In this document: piece by piece, positions 1 through 7,812 of the stretch | How positions within the stretch are numbered: the stretch's first letter is position 1 | How the letters are laid out: every line of letters starts with the position of its first letter | NCBI RefSeq assembly: GCF_008801475.1 | Contig: NZ_VZPP01000014.1 | Coordinates: 1-64,000 of the forward strand | DNA length: 64,000 bases | Origin: Pseudomonas moorei | GTDB taxonomy: Bacteria > Pseudomonadota > Gammaproteobacteria > Pseudomonadales > Pseudomonadaceae | Direction of reading: 5' to 3' | The notes under the pieces: generated by a model | Database searches by the model: none | What the model was told of the DNA's origin: nothing | What the model saw: the letters and a program-made list of their open reading frames with translations, nothing else | Position numbers and translations under genes: made by a program

Positions 1-150
1 CGTTGGTTACATCTTTGATTTCTCGCGGAGTAACTTGTGATGCTGATAATCTGTTGACTAGCAGTCTGACTCCACAAGCACCCACACGAATTGCTTGATT
101 CAGTTGTTAAAGAGCGGTTGGTTAAGAGCTTTGTCTCAACCGAGGCGCGC
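1..150 (-). other. 5' leader of a 16S rRNA operon (rrn), partial
   Basis: Read on the minus strand this is the transcribed spacer that precedes Pseudomonas 16S rRNA. It has a boxA antitermination element (GCTCTTTAACAA, complement of 104-115) followed by a boxC-like GTGTGGG (complement of 81-87). The 16S gene itself lies beyond the left edge. Three promoters stand immediately upstream at 151-433. The identification rests on recognising the boxA-boxC arrangement and the promoter array. Confidence 0.85.
104..116 (-). promoter_or_regulatory. boxA antitermination element
   Basis: The complement reads CGCTCTTTAACAA, matching the rrn boxA (TGCTCTTTAACA) that recruits NusB/S10 to form the rRNA antitermination complex. 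It lies just downstream of the promoter-proximal start site expected from the promoter at 151-178. Confidence 0.8.
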
Positions 151-178
151 ATTCTACAGCAGCCTCATTTGCTGTCAA
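151..178 (-). promoter_or_regulatory. rrn promoter, gene-proximal
   Basis: On the minus strand TTGACA (complement of 173-178), a 16-bp spacer and TAGAAT (complement of 151-156), followed by a GC-rich GCGCGCC discriminator as expected for a stringently controlled rRNA promoter. Confidence 0.85.
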
Positions 179-259
179 GTGATTATTTTCAGAAGTTTTC
201 AAGGAATCCTTAACAACTTCAACCACTTGCGCTTTCGATCTCTCGTCAGCGGGAGGCGA

Positions 260-287
260 ATTCTACAGCGTTACTCGCTGCTGTCAA
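260..287 (-). promoter_or_regulatory. rrn promoter, middle
   Basis: TTGACA (complement of 282-287), 16-bp spacer, TAGAAT (complement of 260-265), then TCGCCTCCC as discriminator. The same architecture as the promoter at 151-178, about 109 bp further upstream. Confidence 0.85.
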
Positions 288-405
288 CACCTCTTTTTCA
301 ACTTCCTTTCGACTTCGATGACCTGAAGCAACCCGCTGCCGAAAACTGCGTAACTCATTGTTTATCAAGGAGTTTTCCGTTTCGACTGCGCCGGAAGTGG
401 GGCGA

Positions 406-433
406 ATTATAGGCCTCCAGAATCTGCCGTCAA
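406..433 (-). promoter_or_regulatory. rrn promoter, distal
   Basis: TTGACG (complement of 428-433), 16-bp spacer, a perfect TATAAT (complement of 406-411) and a TCGCCCC discriminator. It is the most upstream of three tandem promoters. Confidence 0.8.
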
Positions 434-566
434 GCACTGATTTGGTTTTTCTATCAGATTGGCAAAATCACTGCTTATATATAGACGCGCCTGGAACGAT
501 TGCGCAGTATATTGCCCAACACCAGGACCAACAGCCAAGCTCTCTACTTCGGACGATGCCACTCAA

Positions 567-1454
567 ATGAATGATCAGCCTCGCAGCCTTGCCTCGACCT
601 TGTTTTCGGTCGGCCTGCTATTAATAGCCATGGCATCGATCCAGTCCGGAGCCTCCCTGGCCAAAAGCATGTTTCCTGTCATTGGCGCACAGGGAACCAC
701 CACCCTGCGCCTGACCTTTGCCAGCGTGATCATGCTGCTGTTGCTTCGCCCGTGGAGAGCGAAGCTCACGACAAAATCCCTGCGTACCGTTATCGTCTAC
801 GGGATGGCGCTGGGCGGCATGAACTTTCTCTTCTATATGTCGTTACGCACAGTCCCCCTGGGGATCGCCGTTGCGCTGGAGTTCACCGGGCCATTGGCCG
901 TGGCCATCTACGCTTCACGCCGCGCCGTCGACTTCTTATGGATTGCCCTGGCGGCTGTCGGCCTGCTGCTGTTGATACCCACGGGAGCAACGACGGCAAG
1001 CATTGATCTGATAGGTGCCGGTTATGCACTGGGTGCTGGCGTCTGCTGGGCGCTGTACATTCTTTTCGGTCAGAAGGCCGGCGCTGACAATGGCGTGCAG
1101 ACAGCCGCGCTGGGGGTAATGATTGCCGCGCTGTTCGTGGCACCTATCGGTATCATTCATGCGGGCGCCGCACTGCTGACGCCATCGCTGATCCCGATTG
1201 CCATTGGCGTTGCCATCCTTTCGACTGCACTTCCCTATACGCTCGAAATGGTCGCCCTCACCCGCATTCCGGCCAGAACATTCGGAACATTGATGAGCAT
1301 TGAACCCGCCATTGGTGCGCTGTCAGGCTTGCTGTTCCTCAATGAGTACCTGTCCCTGTCACAGTGGATGGCCATTCTGTGCATCATTCTGGCCTCCGTC
1401 GGCGCCACCATGACGATGGGCAGTGCTACCAAGCCTGCTGTTGCGGCGGATTGA
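567..1454 (+). CDS. rhtA: EamA-family exporter, RhtA-like (threonine/homoserine efflux)
   Basis: A 295-residue inner-membrane protein with about ten hydrophobic segments arranged as two EamA repeats. The length equals that of E. coli RhtA, and the start MNDQPRS is chosen for that reason; the frame is open upstream to 459 but that stretch is not membrane-protein-like. Conserved-looking segments include LEFTGPLAVA near residue 100 and a second-repeat SIEPAIGAL near residue 250. Family knowledge suggests export of threonine, homoserine or related amino acids; substrate is inferred. No strong ribosome binding site is visible (GGA at 552-554 only). The gene is divergent from the rRNA operon, with the rrn promoters immediately upstream on the other strand. 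Confidence 0.75.
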   Translation: MNDQPRSLASTLFSVGLLLIAMASIQSGASLAKSMFPVIGAQGTTTLRLTFASVIMLLLLRPWRAKLTTKSLRTVIVYGMALGGMNFLFYMSLRTVPLGIAVALEFTGPLAVAIYASRRAVDFLWIALAAVGLLLLIPTGATTASIDLIGAGYALGAGVCWALYILFGQKAGADNGVQTAALGVMIAALFVAPIGIIHAGAALLTPSLIPIAIGVAILSTALPYTLEMVALTRIPARTFGTLMSIEPAIGALSGLLFLNEYLSLSQWMAILCIILASVGATMTMGSATKPAVAAD

Positions 1455-1621
1455 TACAGGATTTGACGTAACTCTGGCATTTACCGCTCAATTAGGCCAT
1501 GTTTAGCCCCGCAACCCAGTACCAGATATGGACTTTTCAGGATTGGGATATATGAACGCTTCATGCGAAAGCGAATACGGCCAAACCCGGGCACAAGACC
1601 CGGGATGCAACAAGGACAGCA

Positions 1622-1903
1622 ATGAAACGAATTTTGATACTGATCGCCGTACTCGCAGTGGCGGGCTGTGCGGCGACATCCCAGACCCAAACTAAACACG
1701 GCAAGAAAGGACTGCACATCAACTGTTCAGGGCTATCGTCCTCCTGGGACAAGTGTTACGCCAGCGCAGCGGACTCATGCGCACCCAAGGGCTACAAGGT
1801 CATCGCCAAGTCGGGTGATGTCGTGGAGGAGCCAGGGGATTATCCGTTTGGCCTCAACCCTGCGGGATACACCAGCCGCAGCATGATCGTGATCTGCAAA
1901 TAG
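1622..1903 (+). CDS. small lipoprotein of unknown function
   Basis: 93 residues. A short lysine-arginine N terminus, a hydrophobic run and the lipobox LAVAGC mark a type II signal peptide with lipidation at Cys16. The mature part has a Lys/Gly-rich start and four further cysteines (INC, KCY, DSC, ICK), consistent with two disulfides in the periplasm. AAGGAC lies just ahead of the ATG. I do not recognise a named family. It stands alone between rhtA and the convergent TetR gene. Confidence 0.65.
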   Translation: MKRILILIAVLAVAGCAATSQTQTKHGKKGLHINCSGLSSSWDKCYASAADSCAPKGYKVIAKSGDVVEEPGDYPFGLNPAGYTSRSMIVICK

Positions 1904-1918
1904 CCAAGTGCCGCCGTG

Positions 1919-2479
1919 TCAGGTTCTCGGACCTGCAATCTGGCGGCCGATCTCATCGTAACTGGACTTCAGCACCATGCGTTGCTTTTCCGGAGTCGCA
2001 AGCATCCGTGCCACCAGCAATGCCCCGACGCATTGCGACAGAATCGCCCAGGCCAGGCTGTCACTCTCCAATATCTGCGCCCAACTCTCCTGAAGCTGAC
2101 AAATCCAGTGTTCCGCCTGCTGCCGCACCATCACGTCGGACCGGGCAATCTCGGCCCCCAGCGCCGGTAACGCACAACCCGTTTCCGGATGGTCGACGTG
2201 GGACATGCTCAAGTACTGCTTCAAGCAGCGCTCAAGCTTATCGCGATCCTTCTCTGCCCCCAGCCGCTCCAGGCTCTGGCGTAACTCTCGTTCGACAATC
2301 GAAGTGAACAGCTCGTCCTTCGACGAAAAATGGCTGTAGAACGCCCCCCCACTCAAACCGATCGCCTTCATCAAGCCGTCGACACCGACCGTGGAAAACC
2401 CGGACTTCTTGGCCGACACCGAACTGCTCTGCAGCAGCTTCTCTCTGGTTTCCAGCTTGTGATTGGCCGAGTAGCGCAT
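1919..2479 (-). CDS. TetR-family transcriptional regulator
   Basis: 186 residues starting at MRYSANHK, which follows AAGGGGAAGG on the minus strand; an upstream in-frame ATG at 2527 lacks such a site. The N-terminal helix-turn-helix is typical of TetR (VDGLMKAIGLSGGAFYSHF, about residues 32-50), followed by an all-helical ligand domain with a TetR_C-like ending. It is divergent from the SDR gene at 2571, with two AACGNTCGTT repeats between them, so it most likely represses the SDR and following isomerase gene in response to an unknown small molecule. The subfamily resembles regulators placed beside xenobiotic reductases. Confidence 0.85.
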   Translation of the reverse strand: MRYSANHKLETREKLLQSSSVSAKKSGFSTVGVDGLMKAIGLSGGAFYSHFSSKDELFTSIVERELRQSLERLGAEKDRDKLERCLKQYLSMSHVDHPETGCALPALGAEIARSDVMVRQQAEHWICQLQESWAQILESDSLAWAILSQCVGALLVARMLATPEKQRMVLKSSYDEIGRQIAGPRT

Positions 2480-2527
2480 TGCCTTCCCCTTGAATTGATC
2501 ACCTTGACGCTGGTCGAATCGTAGCAT

Positions 2528-2552
2528 AACGTTCGTTCAGTTAACGATCGTT
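2528..2552. promoter_or_regulatory. probable TetR operator, two AACGNTCGTT repeats
   Basis: AACGTTCGTT at 2528-2537 and the perfect palindrome AACGATCGTT at 2543-2552, 15 bp start to start, lie in the 91-bp divergent gap between the TetR gene and the SDR gene. Placement and symmetry suggest binding by the adjacent TetR protein (inference). Confidence 0.6.
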
Positions 2553-2570
2553 TAGTAAAGGACTCCAGCC

Positions 2571-3299
2571 ATGAATAACAAGAAGGTCGTACTGGTTGTC
2601 GGCGCAGGTGATGCCACGGGTGGCGCCATCGCCAAACGTTTTGCGAATGAAGGTTTCATAGCCTGCGTCACCCGGCGCAGCGCGGACAAACTCCAGCCAC
2701 TGGTCGACGCCATCAAGGGCAATGGGGGTGAGGCCCACGGTTTTGCCTGTGATGCTCGAAAGGAAGACGAGGTAATTGCCCTGGTCGAACAGATCGAAAG
2801 CGAGATTGGCCCTATTGAAGCTTTCGTGTTCAACATCGGCGCCAATGTGCCCTGCAGCATCCTCGAAGAAACCGCTCGCAAGTATTTCAAGATCTGGGAA
2901 ATGGCCTGTTTTTCAGGGTTTCTCAATGCCCGCGAGGTGGCCAAACGCATGGCCAGGCGGCAACGGGGCACGATCCTGTTCACCGGCGCCACCGCCGGCA
3001 TGCGCGGTGCCGCGGGCTTCGCGGCATTCGCCGGTGCCAAACACGGGATTCGGGCACTGGCGCAGAGCATGGCCCGAGAACTTGGCCCGATGAACATCCA
3101 TGTCGCGCACATCATTGTCGATGGCGCCATTGATACCGATTTCATCCGTGACAACTTCCCCGAGAAGTACGCGACCAAGGACCAGGACGGCATCCTCAAC
3201 CCCGAGCACATTGCCGAGAACTATTGGTACCTGCACAGCCAGCCACGCGACGCCTGGACCTTCGAACTGGACCTTCGCCCCTGGAGCGAACGCTGGTAA
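2571..3299 (+). CDS. SDR-family oxidoreductase with Phe at the catalytic Tyr position
   Basis: 242 residues with a Rossmann glycine motif (GAGDATGG, residues 11-18) for NAD(P)H and NIGAN in place of NNAGx. Where classical short-chain dehydrogenases carry YxxxK this protein has FAGAK, so the catalytic Tyr is Phe while the Lys is kept. I recall other members of this proteobacterial subfamily with the same segment, so it may be a subfamily trait rather than a lesion; the reaction is unknown. It starts after GACTCC, 91 bp from the divergent TetR start, and is followed 36 bp later by a DsbA-family isomerase gene, probably in one transcript. Confidence 0.8.
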   Translation: MNNKKVVLVVGAGDATGGAIAKRFANEGFIACVTRRSADKLQPLVDAIKGNGGEAHGFACDARKEDEVIALVEQIESEIGPIEAFVFNIGANVPCSILEETARKYFKIWEMACFSGFLNAREVAKRMARRQRGTILFTGATAGMRGAAGFAAFAGAKHGIRALAQSMARELGPMNIHVAHIIVDGAIDTDFIRDNFPEKYATKDQDGILNPEHIAENYWYLHSQPRDAWTFELDLRPWSERW

Positions 3300-3335
3300 G
3301 CCCTCCCGAATAACAATAAGCAGAGAGCATCAACC

Positions 3336-3926
3336 ATGAGCAAAACCGTGGAGTTCTATTTTGACCTGGGCAGCCCGGCCACTTACCTGGCGTACACGCA
3401 GCTGCCAAAGATCTGTGAGCGGACCGGCAGCCAGCTGACCTATATTCCGATCCTGCTCGGCGGCGTGTTCAAGGCAACCGGCAACGCCTCGCCAGCGACC
3501 GTCCCGGCCAAGGGCCGATACATGTTTCAGGACCTCGACCGTTATGCCAGACGCTATGGCGTGCCACTGAAATTCAACCCGCATTTCCCGATCAACACCT
3601 TGATGCTCATGCGCGCCGTCACCGGCATACAGTTGCGCCACCCCGAGCGCTTTGCCGCATTCATCGATTGCCTGTTCAAGGCGCTCTGGGTCGACGGTCG
3701 CAGCCTCGACGAACCGGCAACCGTTGCGGCGGTGCTGACCGAGAACGGCTTTGACCCCAACGAAGTGCTGGCCCTGACCACCGATGAGCAAGTCAAGGCC
3801 GCACTCAAGGACAACACTGAAAAAGCGGTGCAACGCGGTGTTTTCGGTGCACCCAGCATGTTTATCGATAATCAGCTGTTCTTCGGTCAGGATCGCCTGG
3901 ATTTCGTTCTGGAAGCCCTGAGTTAA
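3336..3926 (+). CDS. DsbA-family protein, 2-hydroxychromene-2-carboxylate isomerase type
   Basis: 196 residues with the FDLGSPATYLA start of kappa-class glutathione transferases and HCCA isomerases; Ser13 is the expected glutathione-binding residue, and the C-terminal GVFGAPSMFID is the family's cis-proline signature (GAPS). There is no CxxC, so it is not a disulfide oxidase. Known members isomerise aromatic-degradation intermediates or conjugate glutathione. Its coupling to an SDR and a TetR repressor suggests detoxification of an aromatic or carbonyl compound (inference). Its stop overlaps the stop of the convergent quinone oxidoreductase gene by a few bases. Confidence 0.8.
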   Translation: MSKTVEFYFDLGSPATYLAYTQLPKICERTGSQLTYIPILLGGVFKATGNASPATVPAKGRYMFQDLDRYARRYGVPLKFNPHFPINTLMLMRAVTGIQLRHPERFAAFIDCLFKALWVDGRSLDEPATVAAVLTENGFDPNEVLALTTDEQVKAALKDNTEKAVQRGVFGAPSMFIDNQLFFGQDRLDFVLEALS

Positions 3927-4921
3927 ATCTCGACGACCAACCGCCCTTGCGCCGCTCCCGACCGGAGCAACTTATGGGCGGCCCCGGCAGTTTCCAGGTT
4001 GAACCGGCGCGGATCGAGAATCGGTACCACACTGCCCGCTTCAATCAGTCGCGCCGCCTCCTGAAGGATCTGCCCATGGTGCTCACGCCCCTTCCCTGTC
4101 AACAACGGTAACAAGGTGAACACGCCGGAATAGGTTGCTCCGCGAAAGGACAGCGGTGCCAGGCTGTGCTGCCCCCAACCGAGGCAACTCACCACATGAC
4201 CGTAATAGACCCGCGCCGCCTTGAATGACGCATCCAGGGTTTCACCGCCGACCGTGTCATAGACAATGTCAAAACCTTCACCGCCCGTATGCTCAGCCAC
4301 ATAGGCCTCCACCGACGTCTTTCGGTAATCAATGAAGGTCGCGCCCAAGCCTTCAATAGTGGCTTGCTGTCCTGCCGACCCCGTGGCAAACACCTCGGCG
4401 CCAAACGCGCGGGCGATTTGCACCGCAACATGACCGACACCTCCCGCTCCACCGTGAATCAGCACTTTCTGGCCTGCATGCACCCGAGCGCGGTCGACCA
4501 ACCCTTCCCATGCCGTAATCAGTACCAATGGCAATCCCGCCGCTTCGCGCATGCTCAAATTGCCCGGCTTGCGCGCCAGCAGACGCGCATCGACCACCGC
4601 GCACTCCGCCAGCGAACCCTGGGCACCGCCGATTCCTGTTGCCATGGCATACACTTCATCGCCGGGCAACCAATCACTGACGCCCTCGCCCGACGCTTCA
4701 ACGGTTCCCGCCAGATCCATGCCCAGTACTGAGGGCAGTGGCTGGCGCGCATGGGCGGCCTGGCCCGAACGGATTTTCCCGTCCAACGGGTTGACCCCGC
4801 TGGCCGCGATCCGAACCAGTACCTGCCCTGCTCCAGGCACTGGTCGCTGAATCGAAACCAGACGCAGGGGTGCATCAGCTGAATCCACGATCAGCGCGCG
4901 CATGTGCAGTGAATCAATCAT
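3923..4921 (-). CDS. zinc-independent quinone oxidoreductase / alcohol dehydrogenase-like (MDR family)
   Basis: 332 residues starting at MIDSLHMRAL, preceded by AGGAG seven bases upstream; the frame is open further but without that signal. N-terminal GroES-like domain (SGVNPLDGKIRSG near residue 40), then the nucleotide-binding motif HGGAGGVGHVAVQ and a C-terminal quinone-reductase-like end. The zinc-binding cysteines of alcohol dehydrogenases are absent, so NADPH-dependent reduction of quinones or enones is expected. It is divergent from a LysR gene across a perfect 9-bp inverted repeat, which fits activation by that regulator. Confidence 0.82.
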   Translation of the reverse strand: MIDSLHMRALIVDSADAPLRLVSIQRPVPGAGQVLVRIAASGVNPLDGKIRSGQAAHARQPLPSVLGMDLAGTVEASGEGVSDWLPGDEVYAMATGIGGAQGSLAECAVVDARLLARKPGNLSMREAAGLPLVLITAWEGLVDRARVHAGQKVLIHGGAGGVGHVAVQIARAFGAEVFATGSAGQQATIEGLGATFIDYRKTSVEAYVAEHTGGEGFDIVYDTVGGETLDASFKAARVYYGHVVSCLGWGQHSLAPLSFRGATYSGVFTLLPLLTGKGREHHGQILQEAARLIEAGSVVPILDPRRFNLETAGAAHKLLRSGAAQGRLVVEI

Positions 4922-4986
4922 TTCGGCTACTCCTGTCAGAGGTGGTGTAGACCCATCTTCCCGCAACCCATCCATGCCGATAAGAC

Positions 4987-5019
4987 GCCAAATGGCTATA
5001 GTGATCATGCCCATTTGGC
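4987..5019. promoter_or_regulatory. 9-bp perfect inverted repeat, likely LysR operator
   Basis: GCCAAATGG at 4987-4995 and CCATTTGGC at 5011-5019, separated by 15 bp, in the divergent gap between the oxidoreductase and the LysR gene. It is the usual position for a LysR-type recognition site. The right arm covers the TTG at 5015, which argues against that codon as the regulator's start. Confidence 0.65.
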
Positions 5020-5035
5020 ATCAATGAGACATCCC

Positions 5036-5944
5036 GTGGACAAACTCAATGCAATGGCGATTTTCGTCCGGGTGGTCGAACGCGGCAGCTTTTCCGCCGT
5101 CGCCCGGGAGATGCAGACCAGCCAGCCGACCATTAGCAAAGTCCTGCGCGCACTGGAAACCGAGCTGGGTGGAAAGCTGATCGCACGCAGTACCCGCCAG
5201 TTATCCCTGACCGATGAAGGCCTGCGCTACTACAACGAATGCCGACAAATCCTCGCGGCCGTTGATGCGGCCGAGCACAGTTTCCAATCCGGCAGGGAGA
5301 CGATCGCCGGTCATCTGCGCATCGGCTCCTCGGTCAGCTTCGGGCGCTTGCAGATTGCTCCGCGGCTACCGGCATTCCTTGCGCGATATCCAGACATTCA
5401 AATCGACTTGCAACTCAATGATCAGAACCAGGACCTGGTCAGCGAAGGCCTGGATGTGACGTTCAGGATCGGGCCATTGAATGACAGCGGCCTGATCGCT
5501 CGTCACATCGGCACCACCCACCGGGTAACCGTCGCAACTCCCGCCTACCTCAAGCAACACGGTCAACCACAAACACCGCAGCAGTTGAGCGAACACAACT
5601 GCCTGCTCTTCAACCTGCTGAACAGTCAGAACCTGTGGATTTACGAGCGCGACGGACAACGTCATGAGGTGCGGATCAAGGGCAATGCCCAAAGCAACAA
5701 CTCCGAGGCGATCCGCGAGATGGTGCTGGGAGGCTTGGGGATTGCGTTGTCGCCGGTATGGCTGTTCAGCGAGGATCTGAAAGCCGGGAGAGTGACCGCG
5801 ATTCTGCAGAATTACACTGCGCAATCGCTGCCGATACATGCGGTATCCCCGGCGAATCGTCGCCAATCCGCCAGGGTCAAAGCCTTTGTCGACTACATGA
5901 GCCAGGCACTGGAAGCAGCGCCCGAACTGCAGGCGGTCAAATAG
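5036..5944 (+). CDS. LysR-family transcriptional regulator
   Basis: 302 residues from a GTG giving V(M)DKLNAMAIF, the usual start of this subgroup; a weak GAGA lies seven bases upstream. ATG 5024 is an alternative adding four residues. Winged helix at about residues 3-60 with the SAVAREMQTSQPTISK recognition segment, then a LysR substrate domain. The subgroup (AaeR/DhcR-like) typically activates a divergent oxidoreductase when a quinone or aromatic aldehyde is present. The 3' end overlaps the convergent aminopeptidase gene by eight bases. Confidence 0.85.
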   Translation: MDKLNAMAIFVRVVERGSFSAVAREMQTSQPTISKVLRALETELGGKLIARSTRQLSLTDEGLRYYNECRQILAAVDAAEHSFQSGRETIAGHLRIGSSVSFGRLQIAPRLPAFLARYPDIQIDLQLNDQNQDLVSEGLDVTFRIGPLNDSGLIARHIGTTHRVTVATPAYLKQHGQPQTPQQLSEHNCLLFNLLNSQNLWIYERDGQRHEVRIKGNAQSNNSEAIREMVLGGLGIALSPVWLFSEDLKAGRVTAILQNYTAQSLPIHAVSPANRRQSARVKAFVDYMSQALEAAPELQAVK

Positions 5945-7748
5945 CTGCGGTACGCGTGTTCAACCACTCCAGGGCCGCACCGTCGAGCAACGGGCTCAAG
6001 CGCTCACGGACTTCGGCGTGATAAGCATTGAACCACTGCTTTTCTTCTTCCGTCAGCAGCGACGGCTCCAGGCAACGGGTGTCGATCGGGCACAGGGTCA
6101 GGGTTTCGAATTTCAGGAACTCGCCGAATTCGCTGGTGCCTGCTACGCGGTTCATCGCCAGGTTTTCGATCCGCACTCCCCAGCGGCCCGGACGGTAAGT
6201 GCCCGGTTCGATTGAGGTGATCATGCCCGGTTGCATCGCGGTTTGCGGTGCTGGCGCGGCCTGATAGGCAATGACTTGCGGACCTTCGTGAACGTTGAGG
6301 AAGTAACCAACGCCGTGACCGGTACCATGACCGTAATCGACGCTTTCCGCCCAGATCGGCGCACGGGCAATCGAGTCCAGCAGCGGCGAGAGGATGCCCT
6401 TCGGAAATTGCGCACGGGACAAGGCAATCACGCCTTTGAGCACACGGGTGCAATCGCGCTTCTGCTCGGCCGTCGGCGTACCGACCGGCACCATCCGCGT
6501 GATGTCCGTGGTGCCTCCCAGGTACTGGCCGCCGGAATCGATCAGCAACAGACCGTCGCCTTCGATCACCGCGTGTTCTTCTTCGGTGGCGTGGTAATGC
6601 GGCATGGCGCCGTTGGCGTTGAACGCGGCGATGGTGTTGAAGCTCAGCGACACATAACCCGGACGGCGCTCACGGGCGGCGGTCAGTTTCTCGTCGATGG
6701 TCAGCTCGGTGATGCGCTCGCTGCCCGCGAGTGCCGAGTCCAGCCAGGTGAAGAATTCACAAAGCGCCGCGCCATCTTGCTCCATGGCCTGACGGATGTG
6801 CTCGGCGTCAGCCAGGCTTTTTTGCGACTTGGCCAGGGTGGTCGGGTTCAAGCCTTCGATCAATTTGACGCCGCTGTCGAGGTTATCCAGCAGTCCCGCC
6901 GTGACCCGCGCCGGGTCGACCAGCAAGCTCGCTCCTTTCGGTACGGCGCGCAGCGCGTCGGCCACTTCGCTGTAATCGCGCAGGGTCACGCCATCCTGTT
7001 CAAGGACCGCGCGTAATTCAGCATCGACCTTGCTCAGTGCCACGAACAGGGTGGCCTGCTGCTGGTTGATCAAGGCGAAGGAAACAAACACCGGATTGAA
7101 CGACACATCGCCGCCGCGCAGGTTGAACAGCCAGGCGATGTCATCGAGGGTGGCGATGAAGTGCCAGTCGGCGCCGCGCGCCTGCAGGGTTTCCCGCAAT
7201 TTGGCGAGTTTTTCGCCACGGCTGACCGTCGCCTGGGGAGGCAAGTGCTGATAGATCGGTGCATTCGGCAGGCTCGGACGGTCGCTCCAGACTTCACTCA
7301 ACAGATCGATATCAGTGCGCAGGCGAGCGTTGCGTTCTTCCAGCTTGCCGCTCAACGTGCGGGCCGAGGCCACGGCCATCACCGCACCATCGACCGCGAC
7401 CACACCGCCTTCCGGGGTTTGTTCGGCCAGCCAGTCCAGCGGCCCCGGCTGACCCGGTTGCAGCTTGACCAGTTCGATGCCGCTGCCCTTGAGTTCCTTG
7501 GTCGCCTGCTCCCAGTAACGGCTGTCGGCCCAGACGCCGGCAAAATCGGCGGTCACGATCAGGGTGCCGACCGAGCCATGGAAGCCGGACAACCACTGCC
7601 GCCCCTGCCAGTAGCCCGGCAGGTATTCGGACAGGTGCGGGTCGGCCGACGGCACCAGCAGGGCGTGAATGCCCTCGCGGCTCATCAGTTCGCGGGTTTG
7701 CGCCAGGCGCTGGGGCACCGATCCATTGATCGAAGACTGCGTACTCAT
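5937..7748 (-). CDS. Xaa-Pro aminopeptidase (M24B), long form
   Basis: 603 residues, three-domain aminopeptidase P of the about 600-residue type found also in eukaryotes, with two creatinase-N domains and a C-terminal M24 catalytic domain. The dinuclear metal ligands are all visible: Asp in LLIDSGGQ, Asp in TTDITR, His in GTGHGVG, Glu in TSIEPG and Glu in RIENL. It removes an N-terminal residue preceding proline; no signal peptide, so cytoplasmic. The second of two adjacent ATGs is chosen because AGGAG is then five bases away. Single gene; next upstream on the same strand is the cysteine desulfurase but 60 bp and opposite direction of coupling suggest separate units. Confidence 0.9.
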   Translation of the reverse strand: MSTQSSINGSVPQRLAQTRELMSREGIHALLVPSADPHLSEYLPGYWQGRQWLSGFHGSVGTLIVTADFAGVWADSRYWEQATKELKGSGIELVKLQPGQPGPLDWLAEQTPEGGVVAVDGAVMAVASARTLSGKLEERNARLRTDIDLLSEVWSDRPSLPNAPIYQHLPPQATVSRGEKLAKLRETLQARGADWHFIATLDDIAWLFNLRGGDVSFNPVFVSFALINQQQATLFVALSKVDAELRAVLEQDGVTLRDYSEVADALRAVPKGASLLVDPARVTAGLLDNLDSGVKLIEGLNPTTLAKSQKSLADAEHIRQAMEQDGAALCEFFTWLDSALAGSERITELTIDEKLTAARERRPGYVSLSFNTIAAFNANGAMPHYHATEEEHAVIEGDGLLLIDSGGQYLGGTTDITRMVPVGTPTAEQKRDCTRVLKGVIALSRAQFPKGILSPLLDSIARAPIWAESVDYGHGTGHGVGYFLNVHEGPQVIAYQAAPAPQTAMQPGMITSIEPGTYRPGRWGVRIENLAMNRVAGTSEFGEFLKFETLTLCPIDTRCLEPSLLTEEEKQWFNAYHAEVRERLSPLLDGAALEWLNTRTAAI

Positions 7749-7812
7749 CATGACTCCTGCTAACCACTCATCATTATTGTTTAGCGCCGATCGGTGTCGG
7801 CGCTTCGAGACA

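Noticed and set aside
459..566. N-terminal extension of the RhtA-like protein
   Set aside because: Would add 36 non-membrane residues not found in RhtA and begins near the rrn promoter region.
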